This document shows positions 23,541 through 32,126 of a stretch of 64,000 nt of DNA, piece by piece. A model generated the notes under the pieces. The model saw nothing but the letters and a program-made list of their open reading frames with translations, was not told the origin of the DNA and made no database searches. The stretch lies in contig NC_014391.1 in NCBI RefSeq assembly GCF_000145235.1, positions 5,278,001 through 5,342,000 on the forward strand, written 5' to 3'. The first letter of the stretch is position 1, and each line of letters opens with the position of its first letter. A program made the translations under genes and the position numbers. Origin of the DNA: Micromonospora aurantiaca ATCC 27029. Lineage in GTDB: Bacteria > Actinomycetota > Actinomycetes > Mycobacteriales > Micromonosporaceae.

Positions 23541-25388
23541 GTGAAGGGTTATCCGGCGATCGAGGATCACGGGCTCATCGGCGACCTCCAGACCGCCGCG
23601 CTGGTGACCTGTGACGGCACGATCGACTGGTTCTGCGCTCCGCGCTTCGACTCGCCGAGCATCTTCGCCGCGCTGCTGGACAAGGAGAAGGGCGGCTTCT
23701 TCCAGATCGCCCCGCACGAGGTCCGGTACGTCACCAAGCAGCTCTATCTGCCCGGCACACCGATCCTGATCACCCGGTTCATCAGCGCGGACGGCGTCGC
23801 CGAGGTGATGGACTTCATGCCGGTCACCGGCGAACGGGTCACCGACTCGCACCGCATCGTGCGCATGGTCAACATGGTGCGCGGCAGCATGCGCTTCCGG
23901 GTGGAGTGCCGGCCCCGGTTCGACTACGCACGCGAGCGCCACGACCTGGAGCGGCACCGCAACGGCTACCTGTTCCGCAGCCCGTCGGCGACGCTCACCT
24001 TCAACCCGATCGACCCCGTGCGGCAGCTTTGGGCCCAGACCGGCGAGATCCGCATGGAGGGCGGCGACCTGATCGCCTACGGCACCCTGAAGGAGGGCGA
24101 CACCGGCGGGGTGATCCTGGAGACCGGCAGTGAGGAACCCCGGATCATCCCGCCGGAAGAGGTCCAGGGCATGTTCGAGTGGACCCGGGACTACTGGCGG
24201 CGCTGGGTCGAACGCTCCCGCTACACCGGGCGCTGGCGGGAGATGGTCGAGCGCTCCGCCATCACGCTCAAGCTCATGACGTACGCGCCGACCGGCGCGA
24301 TGATCGCCGCACCGACCGCCGCGCTGCCCGAGCTGGTCGGCGGCTCCCGCAACTGGGACTACCGCTACACCTGGGTACGCGACACCTCGTTCTCGGTGCA
24401 CGCGCTGCTCGGTCTCGGGTTCACCGAGGAGGTCAGCCGGTACATGGACTGGCTGGACGAGCGCATCCGCGAAGCAGGCGACCACCAGGACCCGCTGAAG
24501 ATCATGTACCGGGTGGACGGGTCCTCGGACCTGCACGAGGAGGTGCTCGACCATCTGGAGGGATACCGGGGCTCCCGCCCGGTTCGGATCGGCAACGGCG
24601 CGGCCGACCAGCTCCAGCTCGACATCCACGGCGAGGCGCTCTACGCCATGCACCTCGCCGACGAGCAGGGCATCCGGGTGTCGCACCAGGTGTGGAAGAG
24701 CACCGTGCGCCTGGTCGACTGGCTCTGCCACAACTGGGACAAGCGCGACGCCGGCATCTGGGAGAGCCGGCACCACCCCCGCAACTACACGTTCGGCCGG
24801 GTGATGTCCTGGGTGGCGCTGGACCGGGCCATCCGGCTGGCCACCCGGACCGGCCGGCCCGGGGACATGAGCTGCTGGACCGAGCAACGCAACCGGATCT
24901 ACAACCAGGTCATGGCCCGCGGTTTCCACCGGGAACGCGGCAGCTTCGTGCAGGCGTACGACGAGAACGTGCTCGACGCCGCCCTGCTCTACATGCCGGC
25001 GGTCGGCTTCGTCACGCCCAGCGACCCGCTGTGGCTGTCCACCCTGGAGTCGATCGAGCGGGATCTGGTCTCGGACAGCCTGGTCCACCGGTACGACCCG
25101 CTGCACTCCCCCGACGGGCTGCCCGGCCACGAGGGCACGTTCAACATGTGCACGTTCTGGTACGTCGAGGCGCTGGCCCGCTCCGGCCGGCTGGACGACG
25201 CCCGGCTCACCCTGGAGAAGATGTTCACCTTCAGCAACCACCTCGGCCTCTACGCCGAGGAGATCGCCTCCACCGGTGAGCAGATCGGCAACTACCCGCA
25301 GGCGTTCAGCCACCTCGCGCTGATCAACTCGGCGCTGGCGGTGAACGACCTGCTCGACGCCGAGGCCGACGCCCGCCTCCGCCGGTAA
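23541..25388 (+). CDS. glycoside hydrolase family 15 (trehalase/glucoamylase-like)
   Basis: 615 residues. The N-terminal beta-sandwich (about 1-240) begins GYPAIEDHGLIGDLQTAALV, typical of actinobacterial GH15 proteins; the (alpha/alpha)6 barrel follows with NWDYRYTWVRDTSF (about 274), the candidate catalytic Glu in GIWESRHHPRNY (about 409), the second in HEGTFNMCTFWYVEA (about 530) and GNYPQAFSHLALIN. No signal peptide, so cytoplasmic; trehalose or a short alpha-glucan is the probable substrate. GTG start behind a GGGGGG site. Single gene. Confidence 0.9.
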   Translation: MKGYPAIEDHGLIGDLQTAALVTCDGTIDWFCAPRFDSPSIFAALLDKEKGGFFQIAPHEVRYVTKQLYLPGTPILITRFISADGVAEVMDFMPVTGERVTDSHRIVRMVNMVRGSMRFRVECRPRFDYARERHDLERHRNGYLFRSPSATLTFNPIDPVRQLWAQTGEIRMEGGDLIAYGTLKEGDTGGVILETGSEEPRIIPPEEVQGMFEWTRDYWRRWVERSRYTGRWREMVERSAITLKLMTYAPTGAMIAAPTAALPELVGGSRNWDYRYTWVRDTSFSVHALLGLGFTEEVSRYMDWLDERIREAGDHQDPLKIMYRVDGSSDLHEEVLDHLEGYRGSRPVRIGNGAADQLQLDIHGEALYAMHLADEQGIRVSHQVWKSTVRLVDWLCHNWDKRDAGIWESRHHPRNYTFGRVMSWVALDRAIRLATRTGRPGDMSCWTEQRNRIYNQVMARGFHRERGSFVQAYDENVLDAALLYMPAVGFVTPSDPLWLSTLESIERDLVSDSLVHRYDPLHSPDGLPGHEGTFNMCTFWYVEALARSGRLDDARLTLEKMFTFSNHLGLYAEEIASTGEQIGNYPQAFSHLALINSALAVNDLLDAEADARLRR

Positions 25389-25416
25389 CTCCGGTGATCT
25401 CCGGCCCGGCCCCGGG

Positions 25417-25500
25417 TAGCCTTGACCGCATGAGGTTCCACGCCGCCGTCATGAAGCCCTGGTCCCTCCGCTGACGGCGGCAGGGTGACCGGCTTCTTCT
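25417..25500 (+). promoter_or_regulatory. ABC-F leader: promoter, leader peptide and attenuator hairpin
   Basis: TAGCCT (25417-25422) is a plausible -10 only 7 bases before an ATG, so the transcript may be leaderless. After the 14-codon leader begins a hairpin: AAGCC near 25454-25458 pairs with GGCTT (25491-25495), with inner pairing of GGTC/GACC, CCT/AGG and CCGC/GCGG around the leader stop codon. It is followed by TTCTTCT (25494-25500), a U-rich tract rare in this genome. A ribosome stalled on the last codons would break the stem. Ribosome-mediated attenuation is established for several ABC-F resistance genes; here it is inferred. Confidence 0.65.
25430..25474 (+). CDS. putative leader peptide of the ABC-F gene
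   Basis: 14 codons, MRFHAAVMKPWSLR, from ATG to TGA. It is too short to have a fold; its value is positional: it lies 115 bases upstream of the ABC-F start, and the codons for K-P-W-S-L-R form the 5' arm of the attenuator stem. Translation by ribosomes exposed to an inhibitor could stall and allow read-through. No Shine-Dalgarno is visible, consistent with a leaderless start. Confidence 0.55.
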   Translation: MRFHAAVMKPWSLR

Positions 25501-25588
25501 GACGTACCAGCTCTGCTCCGCCGTCCTGGCGTTCCCGCCGGGCGGTGTCCTCGCGCTGCCCGGCTCCACGACGAGCCGAGAGCGGACT

Positions 25589-27301
25589 GTGAACAACCTC
25601 GACCACGTACCTTCATCCCCATCCACCTCAGGCGGTTCGCTGCCCGCCGGGCACCGGGCGCACGTCCGGGCCGACGGCGTTCGCGTCGTACGCGGCGGCC
25701 GGGTCGTGCTGTCCGACGTCGGCGTGACCGTCTCCGCCGGATCCCGCCTGGCGATCGTCGGCGAGAACGGCCGCGGCAAGACCACCCTGCTCCACGTGCT
25801 GGCCGGCATCCTCGTGCCCGACCAGGGCACCGTGGAACGGCTGGGCACGATCGGCGTCGCCCGGCAGAACCTGGAGGCGCGCAACGGCGAGACGGTGGGC
25901 ACGCTCGTCCACGGGGCGATCCGTGAGTCCGAACGCGCACTGCGGGCGCTGGACGACGCCGCCGACGCGCTGGCCGAGGGCCGGGCGGGCGCGGACGACG
26001 CGTACGCCACAGCGCTCGACGCGGCGACCCGGCTGGACGCCTGGGACGCGCAGCGTCGCGTCGACGTGGCGCTGGCCGGTCTCGACGCCTGCCCGGACCG
26101 GGACCGCCCGCTGGCGACGCTGTCGGTCGGCCAGCGCTACCGGGTCCGGCTGGCGTGCCTGCTCGGGGCCCGGGTCGACCTGCTGATGCTGGACGAGCCG
26201 ACCAACCACCTCGACGCGGCCAGCCTGGCCTTCCTCACCGCGCGGCTGCGTGAGCACCCGGGCGGCGTGGTGCTGGTGACCCACGACCGCGCCCTGCTGC
26301 GGGACGTGGCCACGGAGTTCCTCGACCTCGACCCCAGCGCGGACGGGCGCCCGCGCCGCTACGCCGGGGCCTACGCGGCCTGGCAGGACGGGCGTCGCCG
26401 CGACTTCGCGCACTGGGTACGCGACCACGAGGCGCAGCAGGCCGAGCACCAGCGGCTGGCCGACGCGGTACGGGAGGCGCAGGGCCGGCTCAGCACCGGC
26501 TGGCGTCCGGAGAAGGGCCACGGCAAGCACCAGCGCCAGTCCCGCGCCCCCGGCCTGGTGCAGGCGCTGCGACGCCGGCAGGAGGCGCTCGACGAGCACC
26601 GGATCACCGTCCCGGAGCCACCTCAGCCGCTGCGCTGGCCGCCGCTGGACACCCGGGCCGGACTGCCGATCCTGCGGTGCCACGACGTGACGGTGGCCGG
26701 GCGTCTGCGTACCCGGGTCACGCTCACGCTCGACGGCGGGGACCGGCTGCTGGTGACCGGGCCCAACGGCGCGGGCAAGTCGACGCTGCTCTCCGTGCTG
26801 GCCGGCGACCTCGTGCCGTCGACCGGGGAGGTCCGCCACCCGTCCGGGGCGCGGGTGGCGTACCTCGGTCAGGAGGTGCCCGACTGGCCGCCCCTGATGC
26901 TCGCCCACGACCTATACGAGCAGCACGTGGGCCGGCTGCGCTCCACCGGGCGCCTCGGCTCCGGCACGGCCCTGCCGCTGGGCGCGACGAACCTGCTCGA
27001 CGCCGAGGCCCGGCGTACCCCGGTCGGCCGGATGTCGCACGGACAGCAACGGCGGCTGAACCTGGCGCTGCGCCTGGCCGAGCGTCCCGACCTGCTGATC
27101 CTCGACGAACCCACGAACCACCTGTCGGCGCCGCTGGTCGACGACCTCACCGCGGCCCTGCTGACGACCAGGGCCGCGGTGGTCGTCGCCACCCACGACC
27201 GGCAGATGCTCCAGGACCTGGCGGCCTGGCCCACGCTGCCCCTCACCGCCGACGACGCCGGGCCGTCCGGTCACACAGGGTCATGCCTGCCTGAAGGTTG
27301 A
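25589..27301 (+). CDS. ABC-F family ATPase, antibiotic-resistance (ribosomal protection) type
   Basis: 570 residues, two ABC domains and no membrane segments. First domain: Walker A GENGRGKTTLL (about 58-68), signature LSVGQRYRVRLA, Walker B LLMLDEPTNHLD. Second: GPNGAGKSTLL (about 391-401), signature MSHGQQRRLNLAL, LLILDEPTNHLS. The inter-domain linker (about 255-360) is basic and helical, as needed to reach the ribosomal peptidyl-transferase centre. Actinobacterial proteins of this layout (TlrC/CarA/OleB group) protect against macrolides, lincosamides or related drugs, which fits the attenuator upstream. The drug is not deducible. GTG start. Confidence 0.85.
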   Translation: MNNLDHVPSSPSTSGGSLPAGHRAHVRADGVRVVRGGRVVLSDVGVTVSAGSRLAIVGENGRGKTTLLHVLAGILVPDQGTVERLGTIGVARQNLEARNGETVGTLVHGAIRESERALRALDDAADALAEGRAGADDAYATALDAATRLDAWDAQRRVDVALAGLDACPDRDRPLATLSVGQRYRVRLACLLGARVDLLMLDEPTNHLDAASLAFLTARLREHPGGVVLVTHDRALLRDVATEFLDLDPSADGRPRRYAGAYAAWQDGRRRDFAHWVRDHEAQQAEHQRLADAVREAQGRLSTGWRPEKGHGKHQRQSRAPGLVQALRRRQEALDEHRITVPEPPQPLRWPPLDTRAGLPILRCHDVTVAGRLRTRVTLTLDGGDRLLVTGPNGAGKSTLLSVLAGDLVPSTGEVRHPSGARVAYLGQEVPDWPPLMLAHDLYEQHVGRLRSTGRLGSGTALPLGATNLLDAEARRTPVGRMSHGQQRRLNLALRLAERPDLLILDEPTNHLSAPLVDDLTAALLTTRAAVVVATHDRQMLQDLAAWPTLPLTADDAGPSGHTGSCLPEG

Positions 27302-27308
27302 TGACTTC

Positions 27309-27356
27309 GAGCGATATGACTGAGAGGCATAAATATGCCTCTCAGTCATATCGCTC
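27309..27356. repeat. 48-base palindrome after the ABC-F gene
   Basis: Two 23-base perfect arms around AA. Reading outward from the centre the right arm is TATGCCTCTCAGTCATAT followed by CGCTC. It starts 7 bases after the ABC-F stop, so it could terminate transcription, but the AT-rich arms are unlike the other GC hairpins here. A second palindrome built from the same word lies at 46646-46685. Confidence 0.85.
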
Positions 27357-27450
27357 GTGCGGACGGACCTCCCGGGTCCACCCGACGAAGCGGCGGTGCA
27401 GTGCGCCGGCCGGCGCAAGGCCAGACCCGGCATGACCGGGCCGTGGGTGG

Positions 27451-27573
27451 TCACCGCGCGTCCTCCAGGAACCGCGCGGTGACCGCCCGCGCCTGCCGGC
27501 TGGTCGCCCATTCCACCTGCCAGCAGGGGTACGGAGTCAGCCGCGCCCACCACGCGCATCCGCTGACCCCGCG
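27451..27573 (-). pseudogene. possible gene fragment in the 27.4-27.6 kb gap
   Basis: The gap 27357-27629 has no convincing intact gene. One minus-strand frame bounded by stops encodes about 40 residues (LTPYPCWQVEWATSRQARAV, then TARFLEDAR) with protein-like composition and no start codon. It could be the C-terminus of a deleted gene at the edge of the accessory region. Family not recognised; low confidence. Confidence 0.25.
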
Positions 27574-27629
27574 CTACGCCGCACCGCGACGGCCGACGCT
27601 GCCCTCGCAAATCGCCTAGCCTCTCGGGC

Positions 27630-28088
27630 GTGGAGCACCTGCGCGATCTCGCCGTCCGGCTGGCGATGGACGAATCCGTCGGCGACGACCTGCCGATGGC
27701 GGCTGCTCACGCTCTGATCCGAGGCGTCGACTCGCCGGGCCTGATTGAGCTTGCCGGCCTGTCGAAGGGCCAATCGCGGGAGGCCGTCGACCTGTTCCGG
27801 CAGGCGATGGACGAACTCGGCTCGCCGGTGCCGGACGAGCGCGGCGCCCGACTGCATCTCATGCGTCAGGCAGCGGCGGACATCGTTACGGGAGACGGTG
27901 ACGCCGAGGACCTGGCGTACGAGATCTACTGGCACGCGGCCTATTCCCAGTTGCCGGAACTGCGACCCGTGGCCGATCGTTTCCTGGAGCTGTACGTCGG
28001 ATGGGGCCCGGCCTTCGACCAGACCGAGGAGGCGACTGCGGCCGCTAAGGTGGCGGCCCAGTCGTTCCTGCGCGACCATCCAGCCTGA
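27630..28088 (+). CDS. hypothetical accessory protein
   Basis: 152 residues from GTG (VEHLRDLAVRLAMDESVGDD). Acidic, almost entirely alpha-helical, no signal peptide or membrane segment. No family recognised. Codon third positions are less GC-biased than in flanking core genes, which fits the accessory region that starts here. It stands alone with its own short upstream region. Confidence 0.6.
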   Translation: MEHLRDLAVRLAMDESVGDDLPMAAAHALIRGVDSPGLIELAGLSKGQSREAVDLFRQAMDELGSPVPDERGARLHLMRQAAADIVTGDGDAEDLAYEIYWHAAYSQLPELRPVADRFLELYVGWGPAFDQTEEATAAAKVAAQSFLRDHPA

Positions 28089-28185
28089 GCGGCTCCCGCG
28101 TGTCTCGTCTACCGCAGCGACCGCGCACGGGCAAACGCCAGACGTGATGAGCCATATGCTGCACCCCGAGTGGAAGCGGGGATTC

Positions 28186-28959
28186 GTGAGGATCGTTGAT
28201 CGGGTTCGCGGCGGATCCTTCGTCGCCGGTGTACTGGTGGTACTGGGCCTTGCCGGCTGCGTCACACGAGCCGACCCGCCACCGCCTCCGGCGCCCTCCG
28301 TGAATCCCGCGCCGTCGGCATCGCCCACCGAGCAAGAGGCGCTGATGGCGACGATTCGCCAGCTGGTCGAGCGGGCCGACGTCGGCGACGACATCCGGGA
28401 GCGCACGATCGAGGTCGGCGAGCCCTATGAACCCTGCGACCTGCTCATTGCCGACCCCGACCGGTCGAACGGGGGCGGGTTGGAGTTCGATCAGGTGTGG
28501 GGCGCGGGCCTGGAGGTCAATCCCGTAGGGATCTTCGCCGACGTCCAGCCCCCGACAACCCTTATGAACATCACGGTGATCGGTCTGCGCGATGCCTCGG
28601 CGGCCGCTGCGGCCGCGCGTAGGGCGCGCACCGCACGTTGCCCGAGTAAGGAATTCCGACTCAACATCGGGATGGCCACCGCCCGGTGGGGCGCACGCAC
28701 GATGACCATCGGATCGACGAGCGCGCGGCTGACCACGGCGACGGTGAGCCGGGTGAACCCTGAAAACGCGGAAGGAATGCCGTTCCTGCCGGGCAACGCG
28801 CGGCTGATCTTCGCGCACGGCTCGCTGCTCATCAGTGTCGAGGCGCTCACCTTCTGGCCGCCCAAACGGAGCACCGCCGCCGACGTCACCGCAATCGCTC
28901 AGGAGAAGGCGACGTCCCTGGCAACGGCGATCGTCGAGACCGTCTCCACGCCAGGTTAG
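28186..28959 (+). CDS. putative lipoprotein, hypothetical
   Basis: 257 residues from a GTG preceded by GGAAGCGGGG; an ATG 13 codons earlier has no ribosome site. Signal peptide VRIVDRVRGGSFVAGVLVVLG ends in the lipobox LAGC (Cys about residue 25), then a Pro-rich linker and a domain of about 200 residues with CDLLIADP and a later TARCPS, so one disulphide is possible. This resembles DUF3558-like mycobacterial/actinobacterial lipoproteins in layout, but I cannot confirm it. Confidence 0.65.
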   Translation: MRIVDRVRGGSFVAGVLVVLGLAGCVTRADPPPPPAPSVNPAPSASPTEQEALMATIRQLVERADVGDDIRERTIEVGEPYEPCDLLIADPDRSNGGGLEFDQVWGAGLEVNPVGIFADVQPPTTLMNITVIGLRDASAAAAAARRARTARCPSKEFRLNIGMATARWGARTMTIGSTSARLTTATVSRVNPENAEGMPFLPGNARLIFAHGSLLISVEALTFWPPKRSTAADVTAIAQEKATSLATAIVETVSTPG

Positions 28960-29090
28960 AACCGAGCCGCCCCGCCGCCGTCGACACACGCCGGCCGGGC
29001 GACTGGCATCAGCGACTGTCATCTATGTTCGCTCAAAAGACCGCAACCCCGAACCACAAGGTGCATTCTCAGCCCACGGCAGAAGACGAG

Positions 29091-29444
29091 ATGGACAACC
29101 GTACCGACCCGATCGAAATCATCGCCCGGGTATCAGAGAACCAGGGCATGCAACGGGCCTTAGAGGTCTGGCTCTACAAGACCCACCAGGAAGGCTGGCC
29201 TGTGACAGTGGAGTCGTCCTCCGTCGACCAGCCGCGCAACGACTGCGGAGTGGTGGCCGTCGAGGGCCTGGAGTACCGGATCCGTCACACGAAGCGAGTC
29301 CGGCGACGGGTCGCCATCGTGCCCGCAGGGCAGCATCTGATCGCCGCTGCCGTCGACTCGGCCACGGGCAGGTCCGACGGCATCACCTGGACCTGGGAGT
29401 TCGACCACGCCGCGTGGGCCGAGCCGATGATCGACGATCACTAG
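29091..29444 (+). CDS. hypothetical accessory protein
   Basis: 117 residues from MDNRTDPIEIIARVSENQG, preceded by GAAGACGAG; an ATG 22 codons earlier (29025) has no ribosome site. Mixed alpha/beta, with a basic KRVRRRV patch and an acidic Trp-rich C-terminus. No family recognised. Codon bias is weak compared with core genes. It forms a same-strand run with the lipoprotein and the next gene. Confidence 0.5.
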   Translation: MDNRTDPIEIIARVSENQGMQRALEVWLYKTHQEGWPVTVESSSVDQPRNDCGVVAVEGLEYRIRHTKRVRRRVAIVPAGQHLIAAAVDSATGRSDGITWTWEFDHAAWAEPMIDDH

Positions 29445-29499
29445 CGCGGGCGACGCACGAACAGGCATGAGGATGAGCCGGGAGCGATGGAGATTCCGC

Positions 29500-29898
29500 A
29501 TGAAGATCCTTTTCTATCCAGCGTCCGGTGAAGTCGACATCTCCGGAACCGCCGGTGAATACCACGCCTTGGCCGCGCTGATCGTGGCCGGAAGCGGAGG
29601 CCATGCTGCGGAGCCTGACGCCACGGACGACTTCGGCGGCACCGCACTCTCCGGCCTCCAGGTCTCGACCGCAGCCCACCGCATGGTCCTCATCTCGATA
29701 GACGACGCACGCGGTCTTCTCCAGATTTCCGGCGCCTCCGCCCCGCTGGCCGTCCTCGCGTCGAACGTCGAGGCAATGGCGGCCGACCAGGGCGGCGGCC
29801 ACCTGCACATCGACTACTTCCCGGATCACCCCTACCTAGCCCCGACATCGGTCAGCTTGATCGTCAACAGCCCTCACGGTGGCATGCCGACGCGGTAG
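29500..29898 (+). CDS. hypothetical protein, possibly an immunity-type (Imm32-like) protein
   Basis: 132 residues from the ATG reading MKILFYPASGEVDISGTAGEY with ATGGAG 8 bases upstream. The C-terminal HLHIDYFPDHPYLAPTSVSL resembles my memory of the immunity protein 32 family of polymorphic-toxin loci, but this is recollection only. No toxin gene is next to it. If correct it would be an orphan immunity gene, a common cargo of accessory regions. Confidence 0.5.
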   Translation: MKILFYPASGEVDISGTAGEYHALAALIVAGSGGHAAEPDATDDFGGTALSGLQVSTAAHRMVLISIDDARGLLQISGASAPLAVLASNVEAMAADQGGGHLHIDYFPDHPYLAPTSVSLIVNSPHGGMPTR

Positions 29899-30128
29899 CC
29901 CCACAGCCTGGGCCAAATAGGAGCATCGGGGATTCTGGTGAGGTGTTCCCCGCTGCCCGGGCCTGACCCGAGTTCGAACCGGCTCCGTGCCTTGAAGTCG
30001 ACCCGTCGACCCAGCAGGCGGGGCACCGTTCTCGGCACACCGCCGGCGACCGATGCCACCAGCACTTGGTCGTCGACTGAGCCCTTCTTACGCCCGCCCG
30101 TGCTGTCAGCGACTCCCAGCGCGGGGAC

Positions 30129-30359
30129 TCAGATCCGGCGACGAGGTTCTCTGCCGCTGACACCACCGTACGGAAGCGGGACGCCCAAGGCTCGCCAGAG
30201 GTCACGGAGCACCCGTCCGAGCCGCTCGCTGTCGTCCATCGACAGCTCAGCGATGGCCATGCCGGCGGCCTGGTGCTCCCCGACGTTGTAGATCAGGTCG
30301 GCAAGCGCCGTCGCTGACGGTCGGTCGAGACGAAGAACGACTTCCTCTTCCTCAGGCAT
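30129..30359 (-). CDS. small hypothetical protein
   Basis: 76 residues (MPEEEEVVLRLDRPSATALA...). Short acidic start, then a helical domain with a DSERLGRVLRDLW motif and a basic tail (EPRRRI). Start chosen at the ATG beginning the acidic stretch because the sequence upstream is not protein-like. Divergent from the next gene. The 230-base gap on its left (29899-30128) has only a low-quality minus-strand frame (29874-30065) and no clear feature. Confidence 0.45.
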   Translation of the reverse strand: MPEEEEVVLRLDRPSATALADLIYNVGEHQAAGMAIAELSMDDSERLGRVLRDLWRALGVPLPYGGVSGREPRRRI

Positions 30360-30462
30360 GTCCGGCACCCTACGGCTCCAGCAGCATTCGACGCTCGTCC
30401 GTCGTCCCACCAGAGGTGTCTCGTGCGGCCAAGGTCCCCACGTGATGTGGAACCATGACCGC

Positions 30463-30795
30463 ATGGACCAGGAGACTGCGCCACAGGGGTGGATGCAGCA
30501 GCACATGGCCTCCTGGCTCCGCCTCGCCACCACCTTGCAAAGCGAAGGCTGGGAGGCGCAGATGACGTGTGAGGCAGCTCCGGTGCAGATGGAAGGTCAC
30601 TTGCCGAGTGGCGAGCGGTTCTACTTCCGTGCCCGTCACAGCGAGGTATGGCTCGGCATCGGAGGCGAAGACCCTTCCGACATCCCTGAGTGGGAAGAGA
30701 GCGAATCACACGAGGAAGCAAGCTGGCTACCAGCTACCGACGGGAAGGCCATCATCCGACGACTCGCGCTCCGATATGCGGGGCGGAAGCGTTGA
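30463..30795 (+). CDS. hypothetical accessory protein
   Basis: 110 residues from MDQETAPQGWMQQHMASWLR; the open frame extends further upstream without a better start. Soluble alpha/beta protein with GHLPSGERFYFRARHSEVWL and an acidic Glu-rich loop (IPEWEESESHEEASW). No family recognised. Last gene before the duplicated tRNA fragment, so it lies just outside the left att-like repeat. Confidence 0.5.
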   Translation: MDQETAPQGWMQQHMASWLRLATTLQSEGWEAQMTCEAAPVQMEGHLPSGERFYFRARHSEVWLGIGGEDPSDIPEWEESESHEEASWLPATDGKAIIRRLALRYAGRKR

Positions 30796-30839
30796 GGTGT
30801 GGCCGGGATTCGCTTCGCGTGGTGGCACCCTTCCCTTGA

Positions 30840-30883
30840 TGGTGGGAGCGGCAGGTTTCGAACCTGCGACCCTCGCTTGTAAG
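30840..30883 (-). repeat. duplicated 3' half of tRNA-Val (att-like site)
   Basis: 44 bases match the 3' half of the tRNA-Val at 32331-32405, from the anticodon loop to the CCA, with one substitution (GAGC for GCGC in the acceptor) and one missing C. The 5' half is absent, so it cannot be a functional tRNA. Integrases of actinobacterial elements use tRNA 3' ends and leave such a direct repeat at the far end, so this is probably attL/attR of a 1.5 kb remnant ending at the intact tRNA. Confidence 0.8.
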
Positions 30884-31154
30884 TTCTGGGCGCTCCGTCT
30901 GCACGGTCACCGCTGCTGTCGGCAGCCGCGCCCTGGCCCGTCTCACGTCTAGGAGTTGCCGGTCATGGCCGTAGGCAGCTTGCCGCAGCGAGCCTGGCGC
31001 GGCTGTGGTTCAGCGGTTGCTGGGCGACACGTCCGCTGAACGCCGATCAGTGCAGGCGGCCGATTGGACCGGTGCTCTTCACATGACTTGGCGGTGCTCT
31101 TAACATGATCGGCCGCCGGTCGCGTAGCCGGCGGGCATCGGCCGGGGGTGTGGC
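30884..31154. other. noncoding stretch inside the degraded element
   Basis: No plausible coding frame. It contains a direct repeat, GGTGCTCTTCACATGA at 31071-31086 and GGTGCTCTTAACATGA at 31093-31108 (22 bases apart, one mismatch), next to the GTG of the membrane protein gene at 31155. The repeat pair could be recombinase or regulator sites or the end of a lost insertion sequence. Confidence 0.5.
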
Positions 31155-32021
31155 GTGGGCAAGCGATCACGTGTCGAGTGGCACGACAACGGCGCGCTCA
31201 TCTGGACTTGGGGGCTGACGCTGATCGTGTCGGGCGTCGGGCTGCTGCTGTTGGCCGTTGCGGCGGTCCTCTGGGCGGTCCGCACCCCGGCCGAGGTCGC
31301 CGATGGAGGCGGCAGATTCATGGTCCCGGCGATATTCGGTGCCGTCGCGCTTCTGGTAGCGGTGGCTGGACGAATCACCTCGGCCAACGCCCTGAGGTAC
31401 GCAGACTCGACCCTGCCGAAGGTTCCCCACGAACTGGGGGTGACACACCACGTCGGGAGGCAGCGGCGCTCGCTACGACGTAGCAGCGGCATTGCCTACC
31501 TGTATATGGCGGTCATCGCTGGCGGGCTCGCCGGCGCCGCTCTGGTGAACTGGGATGAGCAGCCCCGCGCTGGCAGCCTGCTTGAACTGGCGCTCGCCGC
31601 GAGCGGCGTTGCCGGCTGCTACCTGGCCGGGCCGGCCGCCCGGTTCGTCGTCACACCGGAATATCTCCGCATCGAGACGGCGCTGCGCCGCATATCGATA
31701 CCCCGGCACATGCTCGGCGACTTCTCCCAGCGCGGCGTAAAGATCCGTCTCGACCTGAGCAACGGCGACTACGTCCAGTTCCGGGTCGACTCACCCATAT
31801 TGGACGCCGGCAACAGCAGGTACCGAACCAACGGGCGGACCCAGGCGCGCACCGTCGAGCGAATCGTGGCGATGCTGCGCGACGTGACCAGCGCCGGTAG
31901 CACCGACAGTCAGGTCGTAAGAGCGCCGAGGTGGGCCATGATCACCCTCGCCGTCGCCGCCGGGCTGGTGTCGGTCGCAGCGTTCATCGCGCCAGTCTTG
32001 CTACCGGCGCTTAGACCCTGA
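31155..32021 (+). CDS. hypothetical membrane protein inside the tRNA-Val element
   Basis: 288 residues from GTG. About five hydrophobic helices: two near the N-terminus (about 18-42 and 56-73), two in the middle (about 115-132 and 142-160), one at the C-terminus (about 258-285). Between the fourth and fifth lies a soluble beta-rich stretch (FVVTPEYLRIETALRRISIP) that looks like a PH-like bacterial domain. Function unknown. It is the only intact gene between the two tRNA-derived repeats. Confidence 0.65.
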   Translation: MGKRSRVEWHDNGALIWTWGLTLIVSGVGLLLLAVAAVLWAVRTPAEVADGGGRFMVPAIFGAVALLVAVAGRITSANALRYADSTLPKVPHELGVTHHVGRQRRSLRRSSGIAYLYMAVIAGGLAGAALVNWDEQPRAGSLLELALAASGVAGCYLAGPAARFVVTPEYLRIETALRRISIPRHMLGDFSQRGVKIRLDLSNGDYVQFRVDSPILDAGNSRYRTNGRTQARTVERIVAMLRDVTSAGSTDSQVVRAPRWAMITLAVAAGLVSVAAFIAPVLLPALRP

Positions 32022-32126
32022 CCGAGAGACGCTGCACAGCCTCATCCCAGGAGCGCGCCGCTACAGCCACCGAACGCCGATATCGGTGCAGCAGACCCTT
32101 CTTGGCTTCGCGCTGGTGATCTCGCC

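Noticed and set aside
29874..30065. 63-codon minus-strand gene in the accessory region
   Set aside because: Its frame continues directly after the stop of the gene at 30129, has no ribosome site and overlaps the end of the converging gene; more likely a chance open frame.
30840..30890. A second tRNA-Val gene
   Set aside because: Only the anticodon-to-acceptor half is present; the D-arm and 5' acceptor strand are missing, so it is an attachment-site duplicate.
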